Part shown: one piece after another, positions 1 to 6,671 of the stretch
How positions within the stretch are numbered: position 1 is the stretch's first letter
How the letters are laid out: each line of letters starts with the position of its first letter
Made by a program: the position numbers and the translations under genes
The notes under the pieces: generated by a model
The model's database searches: none
Told to the model about the DNA's origin: nothing
The model's input: only the letters and a program-made list of their open reading frames with translations
NCBI GenBank assembly: GCA_017396005.1
Contig: JAFQNG010000095.1
Coordinates: 1 to 52,306 of the forward strand
Length of the DNA stretch: 52,306 bases
Direction: 5' to 3'
Source: Desulfovibrio sp.
GTDB taxonomy: Bacteria; Desulfobacterota; Desulfovibrionia; Desulfovibrionales; Desulfovibrionaceae

Positions 1-572
1 GCAGGTATGCGCCATACTTGATAACCCCTTTCCATGATACGGAGCACAAAGTCTGTTTCCTCCCCGCTCTGCCAGGGCGTGTCAGCGCCTATGCCCATGT
101 TTTCATCAAAGGGGCCGATTTCTGTCACAGCACTGCGCTTGAAAAAGAGGGTATATGATGGGGCCTTGTGCAAGACCTGCCAGCGTTTTTGCGGGGTGGG
201 CTTTTGACAATCCGCATCACAGATGAGCACAGCGCAGCGCGGATGTGTTTTGAAAAATTTCGCGACTGCTGGCAGCAGGTCAGGAGGGTAGAGGCAGTCA
301 TCATCAGCAAGAGCAAGGATGTCGCCTGTGGCCTCAGTAAGCAGGGCATTGCGCGCCTGTGACAGACCCAGGCGGGGCAGGGCCTTGTGTACAATGGCAT
401 AGGGCGGGTTCTGGATAAGACTGGTCGGGTCTGTGGGCGTCTCCTGCATGCCTGCGATAAGCGTGCAGCTCACACCCCCCTGCTGACACAGGGAACGCAT
501 GAAGGCCGCAAGCTCGTGCGTTCTGCCCTGGGTAGTCACCAGGATCGAGAAGGTAAGTTCTGTCCTCTCCAT
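1..572 (-). CDS. Family 2 glycosyltransferase, N-terminal part (cut by window edge)
   Basis: The minus strand from an ATG at 572 stays open to the left edge, giving 190 residues. The N terminus (TFSILVTTQGR) is the first beta strand of a GT-A fold. The stretch LSQARNALLTEATGDILALADDD (residues 70-92) is the classic nucleotide-sugar binding region ending in the metal-binding DxD equivalent DDD (90-92). GEETDFVLR (170-178) matches the catalytic ED region. Such enzymes transfer a sugar from a nucleotide sugar to a glycan or lipid, usually for lipopolysaccharide, capsule or protein glycosylation; the acceptor cannot be told here. An in-frame GTG at 614 is an alternative start; neither start has a strong ribosome site. 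The inverted-repeat cassette at 616-795 lies immediately upstream, so this is the likely gene under its control. Confidence 0.85.
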   Translation of the reverse strand, partial: MERTELTFSILVTTQGRTHELAAFMRSLCQQGGVSCTLIAGMQETPTDPTSLIQNPPYAIVHKALPRLGLSQARNALLTEATGDILALADDDCLYPPDLLPAVAKFFKTHPRCAVLICDADCQKPTPQKRWQVLHKAPSYTLFFKRSAVTEIGPFDENMGIGADTPWQSGEETDFVLRIMERGYQVWRIP

Positions 573-615
573 GCTGCCGCCATGTTTTGCTGTCGTGAAG
601 CCTGCAGGCGTCACT

Positions 616-635
616 GACAGACCGACTGTTGATGA
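616..635 (+). repeat. Left inverted repeat of copy 1
   Basis: Reads GACAGACCGACTGTTGATGA, the exact reverse complement of 776-795. The outer flank TCACT is shared with the left repeat of the second cassette at 42641. Confidence 0.85.
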
Positions 636-775
636 CAGGACTTATCAGGGAGAGTTAAATAATATGTAACATATTGAATTTATTTTATTTATTTTTGTAA
701 ACGTCTGAGATAATTATTGGGCTTAAGAGAAGGTATTGCCAAAAACAGGCCTCTCAGCTATTGAAAAACAACGAT

Positions 776-795
776 TCATCAACAGTCGGTCTGTC
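776..795 (-). repeat. Right inverted repeat of copy 1
   Basis: Reads TCATCAACAGTCGGTCTGTC on the plus strand. With its flanks it is itself an imperfect palindrome: GATTCATCAACAG, then TCGGT, then CTGTCGATGAATC. That is 13-bp arms with one mismatch around a 5-bp asymmetric centre, the layout of a site bound by two recombinase subunits. Confidence 0.85.
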
Positions 796-845
796 GATGA
801 ATCTCAATTATTTCAATATGTTACGCATGTCTCTTTTTTTCAAAT
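796..845 (-). repeat. Conserved outer flank of copy 1
   Basis: Read on the minus strand, this flank contains an A-rich GAAAAAAAGAGA block and then TTGAAATAATTGAGATTCA next to the repeat. The left outer flank of the second cassette (about 42600-42645) has the same two blocks in the same order. Homology therefore continues beyond the inverted repeat, but only on the side away from the presumed target gene. It may hold an accessory binding site or a fixed promoter. Confidence 0.6.
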
Positions 846-1055
846 TTTTTTCTTTTTCAGAATCCAACCCCATATAAGTTGTTTTGACGGCCTGCAGTAA
901 TGTCTCAGGTTGGCATTACGCACCATGGTCATGCAGGTAGCTGTCTGTTCTGCGGCCAAATTTTCAGGGCCTTGACGAAGCCGGGTAAACAGCCTATGAA
1001 TTTTTGCTTCGACTGTACTGTGCAGTCGGGCTGTTTTTGCGTAGACGGGGTCTTC

Positions 1056-2585
1056 ATGTTCGAAAGCCTTTCAGACAGATTATCCAGCGTATTCCGTTCC
1101 TTTGGCGGGCGTGGTCAGCTTACGGAAGAAAATGTACAGGCCGGGCTGCGTGAAGTGCGGCTTGCCCTGCTGGAAGCGGACGTCAATTTCAAGGTCGTTA
1201 AGGACTTTGTCGAAAATGTGCGCGCCAAATGTCTGGGGCAGGAGATACTCAAGGGTGTCAGCCCGGCCCAGCAGGTGGTCAAGATCGTCCATGACGAGCT
1301 GGTAGCCCTTCTGGGGGGCGAAACAACAGGGCTGAACCTGCAGGGGCAGGAACCTGCGGTCATCATGCTGGTGGGCCTGCAGGGTTCGGGCAAGACGACT
1401 TCGGCAGGCAAGCTGGCCAATCTGTTGCGTAAGCAGAAGATGCGCCCCTATCTGGTGCCGGCTGACGTCTATCGCCCGGCAGCTATTGACCAGCTGACCG
1501 TCCTGGCCCGACAGCTTGACATGCCCTGCTATCCCTCTGCCGCAGACATGAAGCCGGTGGATATTGCGGTTACGGCCCTGGCACGTGCCCGTGAAGAGCA
1601 GGCTACTGTTCTTTTGCTGGATACTGCCGGGCGACTGCATGTGGATGAGCCCCTGATGGATGAGCTGGCAGCCATCAAGGCTGCTGTGCGCCCGCAGGAA
1701 ATTTTGTTCGTTGCTGACGCCATGACCGGGCAGGATGCTGTCACCGTGGCAGAGGTCTTTAACGAACGTCTGGGCATTACCGGGGTAGTGCTCACCAAGA
1801 TGGATGGTGATGCGCGCGGTGGTGCGGCCCTTTCCATCCGTGCAGTGACCGGAGCTCCGGTCAAGTTTGTGGGTATGGGCGAAAAACTCTCCGAGATGGA
1901 GGTTTTTCATCCTGACCGTATTGCCGGGCGCATTCTGGGCATGGGCGATGTGCTTACCCTGGTGGAGAAAGCACAGGCAACCATGGATGCTGACGAGGCC
2001 GAAGCCCTGGCCCGCAAGATGCAGAAGGCCAGCTTTGACCTGGAAGATTTTCGCACACAGATGCGCCGCATCAAGAAACTCGGCTCACTGGACAGCATCC
2101 TGAAAATGATTCCGGGCCTTGGGAGCCTGCGCGAAAAGCTGGCAGAAGCCAATGGCGCCATGCCGGAAAAGGAAATGGCGCGTACTGAGGCCATCATCAA
2201 CTCCATGACCATGGCTGAACGGCGCAACCCTGATATTCTCAACGGCAGCCGCAGGGCACGCATTGCCAGAGGGGCCGGGGTGACTGTAGCTCAGGTCAAT
2301 CAGATGGTGCGCCAGTTTGAGCAGATGCGTCAGATGATGAAAGGCATGATGGGCGGCAAAATGGGCAAGGGTATGCCCCGCATGCCCCAGTTGCCCCGCA
2401 TGCCACGCGGCCTGCCGCCGGGCATGAATATGCCTGGCATGGGCGCCCTGCCGGGTATGCCGGCCATGCCTGGCATGGAAGGCATGGACGGTATGGGTTT
2501 TTCTGGTGGACGGAGCAGCAGCGGCAAGGGCTCTGCCGCCAGAAAACGTAAGAAGAAAGAACGGCAGAAACAGAAAAAGAAATAA
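1056..2585 (+). CDS. ffh: Signal recognition particle protein Ffh
   Basis: GTPase that binds signal peptides of nascent proteins with 4.5S RNA and delivers ribosomes to FtsY at the inner membrane. The 509-residue protein starts MFESLSDRLSSVF, the normal family start, so the in-frame ATG at 900, which would add 52 unconserved residues, is rejected. The order is an N helical bundle, the G domain with Walker A GLQGSGKTT near residue 105 and LLLDTAGR, then TKMDG, and the methionine-rich M domain. The C terminus is unusual: about 60 residues rich in Met, Pro and Gly followed by a lysine-rich tail (KRKKKERQKQKKK). It heads the run ffh-rpsP-khpA-rimM. A TATAAG at 873-878 could be its -10, but no good -35 is seen. 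The 260 bp between the cassette and this start hold no other gene. Confidence 0.97.
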   Translation: MFESLSDRLSSVFRSFGGRGQLTEENVQAGLREVRLALLEADVNFKVVKDFVENVRAKCLGQEILKGVSPAQQVVKIVHDELVALLGGETTGLNLQGQEPAVIMLVGLQGSGKTTSAGKLANLLRKQKMRPYLVPADVYRPAAIDQLTVLARQLDMPCYPSAADMKPVDIAVTALARAREEQATVLLLDTAGRLHVDEPLMDELAAIKAAVRPQEILFVADAMTGQDAVTVAEVFNERLGITGVVLTKMDGDARGGAALSIRAVTGAPVKFVGMGEKLSEMEVFHPDRIAGRILGMGDVLTLVEKAQATMDADEAEALARKMQKASFDLEDFRTQMRRIKKLGSLDSILKMIPGLGSLREKLAEANGAMPEKEMARTEAIINSMTMAERRNPDILNGSRRARIARGAGVTVAQVNQMVRQFEQMRQMMKGMMGGKMGKGMPRMPQLPRMPRGLPPGMNMPGMGALPGMPAMPGMEGMDGMGFSGGRSSSGKGSAARKRKKKERQKQKKK

Positions 2586-2667
2586 TGGGGTACTGGCATC
2601 TGCGGCCTTTCCCCCCTTGCCCTTTTGTGGGTGTAAAGCTAACATAAAAAACAAAGGAAGTTGACTC

Positions 2668-2907
2668 ATGGCTGTGAAGTTGAAGTTGACCCGTCTCGGC
2701 AGCAAAAAGCATCCCTTCTATCGGGTAGTGGCAGCCAACGATGAAACCCGCCGTGATGGGCGGCCGCTGGAATATCTGGGCTACTACAATCCCATGACCG
2801 ACCCGGCGGATGTGAAGCTCAATGCTGATAAGATCAAGGAATGGCTGGCGCGTGGCGCTGAGCCTACTGATACCGTTCGTGCCCTGATTAAGGCGCATAT
2901 GGCGTAA
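2668..2907 (+). CDS. rpsP: 30S ribosomal protein S16
   Basis: Small-subunit ribosomal protein needed for 30S assembly. The 79-residue protein matches the family from end to end: [21 protein letters not shown], then the [13 protein letters not shown] motif that is characteristic of S16. A strong ribosome site (AAAGGAAG) precedes the ATG. It lies 82 bp after ffh, as in most deltaproteobacteria, and is followed by 177 bp before khpA. Confidence 0.97.
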   Translation: MAVKLKLTRLGSKKHPFYRVVAANDETRRDGRPLEYLGYYNPMTDPADVKLNADKIKEWLARGAEPTDTVRALIKAHMA

Positions 2908-3084
2908 ACGTCAGTTTTGGCAGCTGACCCTGATGGAGATGCTGCCTGACTTGTGTGACGCAGATTTCGGCAGGGTTTCGCTCTACAGGGCGAAGCCTTC
3001 TGCCGTATTTGAGCAGCGTCCGCCACAGGGATTGCCATCAGCTATCCTGCCCCGTGCGCTATCAGCTTTCCCAGGAGGTACGCG
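2908..3084 (+). other. Structured leader between rpsP and khpA
   Basis: This stretch has no open frame of note. It contains a hairpin candidate near 2970-3003, where GGTTTCGC pairs with GCGAAGCC across a short loop and outer GGCAG and CTGCC can extend the stem. There is no T tract, so it is more likely an RNA structure or processing site than a terminator. Confidence 0.35.
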
Positions 3085-3315
3085 ATGAAGGTACTTATTG
3101 AATATATCGTCAGGTCTCTAGTAGACCGCCCTGAAGAGGTTGTGGTCACTGAGGTGCAGGGCGAGCAGGCCACAGTGCTGGAGCTGAGAGTCGCCAGGGA
3201 AGATCTGGGTAAGGTCATCGGCAGGCAGGGGCGTACGGCCCGGGCCATGCGCACCATCCTTGGCGCTGCTTCAACCAAGCTGCAGAAGCGGACTGTGCTT
3301 GAGATCCTTGAATAA
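3085..3315 (+). CDS. khpA: KH-domain RNA-binding protein KhpA (YlqC family)
   Basis: Small RNA-binding protein of 76 residues made of a single KH domain. The GxxG loop is in [18 protein letters not shown] (about residues 46-63), the nucleic-acid binding signature. Members of this family lie between rpsP and rimM in many bacteria and bind ribosomal or messenger RNA; partners here are unknown. The ribosome site AGGAGG precedes the ATG. rimM follows 12 bp later, so the two are co-transcribed. Confidence 0.93.
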   Translation: MKVLIEYIVRSLVDRPEEVVVTEVQGEQATVLELRVAREDLGKVIGRQGRTARAMRTILGAASTKLQKRTVLEILE

Positions 3316-3327
3316 CGGCAGGCCCTG

Positions 3328-3849
3328 GTGACGAAAACTCTGATCCATATGGGTACCTTGTCGCGCCCACACGGCATCAAGGGGGAGATTTGTGCCGACT
3401 GGCATGCGGAGGCTCCCCTGCTTCTGGAAACCCCCCTCTGGTTGCAGGCGGGCCAGATGGCCCCCCGCCCGGTACGCCTTCTGGCCTGCCGGCAGCATAA
3501 AGGGCGCCTCCTGCTTCAGCTGGAAGGTGTGGGCGACCGCACGGCCGCTGAGGGTCTGCGTGGTCAGAAACTGCTTGTGGCCCGTACAGACCTGCCCCCC
3601 CTGGGGCAGGATGAAGCCTATGTGGAAGACCTGCTGGGCTGTACGGTCACACTGCCGGACGGTCGGCCACTGGGGCGCCTTGCCCATGTGGAGTACCCGG
3701 CAGGGCAGGAAATATGGTCCATCCAGACGCCGGAAGGCAGAGAGATCCTTTTCCCGGCACAACCCTGCTTTATCGAGGCTTTTGATCTGGAGGCCGGCAT
3801 CGTGCGTATTGCCCCGCCTGAAGGTCTGCTTGACATCTATCTTTCATGA
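3328..3849 (+). CDS. rimM: Ribosome maturation factor RimM
   Basis: Assists maturation of the 30S head by binding S19. The 173-residue protein uses a GTG start and shows the N-terminal GTLSRPHGIKGEI motif followed by the PRC-barrel half with DLLGCTVTLPDGRPLGRL and EILFPAQPCFI. The usual operon partners trmD and rplS do not follow; mutM begins 6 bp after the stop, so the ribosomal run has been rearranged. Confidence 0.95.
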   Translation: MTKTLIHMGTLSRPHGIKGEICADWHAEAPLLLETPLWLQAGQMAPRPVRLLACRQHKGRLLLQLEGVGDRTAAEGLRGQKLLVARTDLPPLGQDEAYVEDLLGCTVTLPDGRPLGRLAHVEYPAGQEIWSIQTPEGREILFPAQPCFIEAFDLEAGIVRIAPPEGLLDIYLS

Positions 3850-3855
3850 GAGAGT

Positions 3856-4701
3856 ATGCCTGAACTGCCTGAAGTGGAGACCGTAGCCCGTACCCTGGCC
3901 CCTCAGGTCTGTGACTGTGTGATAGAAAACAGCCACGTTCTGCGACCGGGCAGCATACACAGCCTCAGCTGCCCGATGCGCAGCCTGCATGGCCGGCGCA
4001 TCATGGGTACAGGCCGTCGCGGCAAGCTGCTTCTGCTCGATCTGTATCCTGTGACCACGCCCCCGCAGGCACCGCACTGCCTGATCATGCATTTGCGTAT
4101 GACCGGCCGTGTCATGACATGGCCCGAGGGTACACGCCCTGGCCCGCATACTCGCTGCATCTGGGATTTGCGTACTCCTCAGGGCACACAGCGACGACTT
4201 TTTTTCGATGATACGCGGGCGTTTGGCCTTGTGCTGGCAGCTGCGCCCGATGCCCTGCAGCGTTGGGCCTTCTGGCGTCAGCTGGGGCCGGAGCCGCTCG
4301 ATCTGTCGCCGCAGGAGTTTATAGCTGTTCTTGCAAATCGGGATGCCAGGATCAAGGCTGTTCTGCTGGATCAGAAGGCAGTGGCGGGTATAGGCAATAT
4401 CTATGCCGATGAAGGGCTGTTCCGGGCGCGTATTGCCCCTGACCGCAGAGCATCGAGCCTGACCGGAGCTGAGGCTGTAAGACTTCTGCAATCGCTGCAG
4501 GAGGTCTTGCGTCTGTCCATAGCCCAGTGTGGCAGTTCCATCCGTGATTACCGTGATGCCAATGGTGATGTGGGTGCCTTTCAGAATTCCTTCGCAGTGT
4601 ATGGCCGCAGTGGGCAGCCCTGCACGGTTTGTGGCCGTATACTGTCGAAAACGCGCGTGGCAGGGCGCAGTACGGTCTTCTGTCAGCACTGTCAGCGATA
4701 G
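3856..4701 (+). CDS. mutM: Formamidopyrimidine-DNA glycosylase MutM (Fpg)
   Basis: Bifunctional DNA glycosylase and AP lyase that removes 8-oxoguanine and other oxidised purines. The 281-residue protein begins MPELPEVETVAR: Pro2 is the Schiff-base nucleophile and Glu3 the acid. The helix-two-turn-helix region (AVAGIGNIYADEGLFRARI) and the C-terminal zinc finger, CTVC followed by CQHC, are intact. It is translated directly behind rimM with a 6-bp gap and probably shares that transcript. Confidence 0.96.
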   Translation: MPELPEVETVARTLAPQVCDCVIENSHVLRPGSIHSLSCPMRSLHGRRIMGTGRRGKLLLLDLYPVTTPPQAPHCLIMHLRMTGRVMTWPEGTRPGPHTRCIWDLRTPQGTQRRLFFDDTRAFGLVLAAAPDALQRWAFWRQLGPEPLDLSPQEFIAVLANRDARIKAVLLDQKAVAGIGNIYADEGLFRARIAPDRRASSLTGAEAVRLLQSLQEVLRLSIAQCGSSIRDYRDANGDVGAFQNSFAVYGRSGQPCTVCGRILSKTRVAGRSTVFCQHCQR

Positions 4702-4870
4702 CGCTGTACGGCCAGCATAGAGCAGGCTGCTGGCACTTCTGTCATTTTCCTTGCAGATCCAGGCGCAAAGGCCTTTTCTGTTGTCTTTTTGACAGCTACA
4801 GGTTAGGGATAAGAAAGGATAGAGCAATAAAATTTTTTTGCACTTGCAGCTACGATGACAAGGAGCGTAC

Positions 4871-5230
4871 ATGGATAAGATCATGCCCCCCTTTGCCATG
4901 CAGAGCGTATCAGTTGACGTCAAGTATAACTTTTTTGATCTTGAAGAAATTGAGATGTCCCCTGAAGAGGTCGTACTGGACCTGACAGAAGCCTTTGCAG
5001 TCAATGACCTGCAGATTATTGTTAATACAGCTGTTGTGCAAAACCCTGAATACTATGACAAATTACCGGAATGCCTGGCCCGTTGCTCATATATTCGTAC
5101 AACATTTTTTGCTGCCGCAGGCCTTCTTTCACTGGCAGAAGCAAAGGCCAGAAATCTGCTGCCCTCAATAGAGCGGTATAACCGTATTTGTGAACTGCTC
5201 AAAGAGGGTGAGCGCATAGTTTTTGAATAA
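4871..5230 (+). CDS. Conserved-looking protein of unknown function
   Basis: I do not recognise this 119-residue protein. It is acidic at the N terminus (YNFFDLEEIEMSPEEVVLDLTEAF) and then helical, with no signal peptide, membrane segment or cofactor motif. A strong ribosome site (AGGAG at 4861-4865) and ordinary codon use support it as a real gene. It starts 169 bp after mutM; a TTGACA at 4789-4794 with a weak TAAGAA at 4810-4815 might be its promoter, though 15-bp spacing is short. The tolC-type gene follows 10 bp later, so the two probably form an operon. Confidence 0.75.
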   Translation: MDKIMPPFAMQSVSVDVKYNFFDLEEIEMSPEEVVLDLTEAFAVNDLQIIVNTAVVQNPEYYDKLPECLARCSYIRTTFFAAAGLLSLAEAKARNLLPSIERYNRICELLKEGERIVFE

Positions 5231-5240
5231 AAAGGTAGTC

Positions 5241-6671
5241 ATGAAAGTATCAGTTACAGTCACTCGCTGCGTGCTTGCGGCCTGGCTCGCTGGTATCAGT
5301 GTGGCGGGCCCGACGCCCTGTTACAGTGCCGATGGGGGGCTGCGAGGGCCGTCAGACCCTGTCATGTCACAGGTTCGTTCACTCCGAAACGGCAAATCTC
5401 TGCCCGTGCCTTCAGGCTCTGTCAGGATGGCAGATGCCGTTGAACAGGCCCTGAGGCATAACCCCGGCCTTGGAGCGGCTGAAGCTCAGGAACGCTCTTC
5501 TGAAGCTGGCCGCAAATCAGCACGCGGCGCTTTTGGCCCCAGGCTTGGCATGAGCTATACTGCCATAAAACAGGAGCGGGATACGAGCCCTGCTTCTACA
5601 CGTCCGCCAGAACTGGGTACGTATAACTGGGGTGTGGAGATCTCTCAGCCTGTTTTTCAGGGCTTCAGGCTGCTGGCCGCCTACCAGAAGGCCGCCCTGC
5701 AGGCAGACAGTGACAGGGCTGCCCTGCGTCGTGAAGAACTGGCCATGACGGAACAGGTACAGACGTACTTTCTCAATTTTCTGCGTTCAGAAGAGAACGT
5801 GCGCAGTGAGCGCGATGCCCTTGCCCGTCTGCGTGATCAGCTGCGCATAACTACGGCCTTCTATGAGGTGGGATTGCGGCCCCGTCTGGATGTGCTTCAG
5901 GCTGAAGTGGATGTAAGCCAGGCAGAAAATCTGCTGATACAGGCAGAAAATGCGCGTGATACACATCTGGCCATGCTCAATACACTTCTGGGCCTGCCAG
6001 CCACGGCTTCTGTCAGGTATGTCGGTAAACTGGAGCCTGTTCCGTTTCGACGCTCGCTGGAGGAATGCCTGGAGAGCGCCTACCGTCAGCGGCCAGACCT
6101 GTATATGGCAGCCAGAGCTGTGGAGATCGCCGGCAAGAGTCAGCGCGAGGTGCAGAGTGAGTACTACCCGCAGGTAGAAGCGTACTATAATATCTCACAA
6201 ACAGGCAATACGCCCGATTTGCAGCGCGCAGGTGACAGAAGCTCACGCGGCACCACATGGGAAGTGGGCGCCAGAGCCACCTGGAATGTCTTTCAGTGGG
6301 GCACGACCCACTATGCCGACAAGCAGGCAGGCTGGCTGGTGACCAAGATGCGCTATGAGGAAGAGAATCTCAGATTGAATGTGGGCTATGACGTCAAGTC
6401 AAAGCTGCTGGCCGTGCATGAGGCCGAAAAGCGCATCGGCGTGGCACATAAAGGCGTGGAGCAGGCTACTGAGGCCTATAATGTGGCATTGGCCCGTTAT
6501 CAGGAGCATGTGGGCACCAATTTTGACGTTCTGGATGCTTCTGCCAATCTGACAACGGCGCAGGCGGCCCTCACCGGGGCCAAGGCCGACTATCTGACAG
6601 CTCTGGCACAGATCTATGTGGCCATGGGCGAATTTCATCCTGATCTGATGCAGAACCATGCCCGTAAATGA
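5241..6671 (+). CDS. TolC-family outer membrane efflux/secretion channel
   Basis: Trimeric outer-membrane channel used by type I secretion and drug efflux systems. With the ATG at 5241 (AGG ribosome site) the protein has 476 residues. It has a signal peptide (MKVSVTVTRCVLAAWLAGISVAG) and two repeated OEP halves rich in coiled-coil helices (ERSSEAGRKSARGAFGPRLGMSY; LDASANLTTAQAALTGAKADYLTALAQIYVAMGEF). An upstream ATG at 5223 overlaps the preceding gene and lacks a good ribosome site. No ABC transporter or membrane-fusion gene lies beside it. It could serve the RTX protein at 42912, but that is speculation. Its 3' end overlaps rnj by 14 bp. Confidence 0.9.
   Translation: MKVSVTVTRCVLAAWLAGISVAGPTPCYSADGGLRGPSDPVMSQVRSLRNGKSLPVPSGSVRMADAVEQALRHNPGLGAAEAQERSSEAGRKSARGAFGPRLGMSYTAIKQERDTSPASTRPPELGTYNWGVEISQPVFQGFRLLAAYQKAALQADSDRAALRREELAMTEQVQTYFLNFLRSEENVRSERDALARLRDQLRITTAFYEVGLRPRLDVLQAEVDVSQAENLLIQAENARDTHLAMLNTLLGLPATASVRYVGKLEPVPFRRSLEECLESAYRQRPDLYMAARAVEIAGKSQREVQSEYYPQVEAYYNISQTGNTPDLQRAGDRSSRGTTWEVGARATWNVFQWGTTHYADKQAGWLVTKMRYEEENLRLNVGYDVKSKLLAVHEAEKRIGVAHKGVEQATEAYNVALARYQEHVGTNFDVLDASANLTTAQAALTGAKADYLTALAQIYVAMGEFHPDLMQNHARK

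Larger units (their letters stand above)
616..795. other. Putative invertible DNA segment, copy 1
   Basis: A perfect 20-bp inverted repeat (616-635 and 776-795) encloses 140 bp of AT-rich DNA. The right half of the interior (about 733-775) is nearly identical to the left half of the interior of the cassette at 42646-42822, read on the other strand. The segment lies between the divergent glycosyltransferase gene (minus) and ffh (plus). A possible promoter inside, TTGCCA (736-741), 17 bp, TATTGA (759-764), points right, away from the glycosyltransferase; inversion would place its -10 at about 647-652 pointing at that gene. The -35, spacing and sequence are conserved in the second copy, but the -10 is poor, so promoter and direction are inference. 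A non-mobile MITE-like repeat is the main alternative. Confidence 0.6.

Noticed and set aside
900..1055. 52-residue N-terminal extension of Ffh
   Set aside because: Not part of the Ffh family; the conserved start MFESLSDRL is at 1056.
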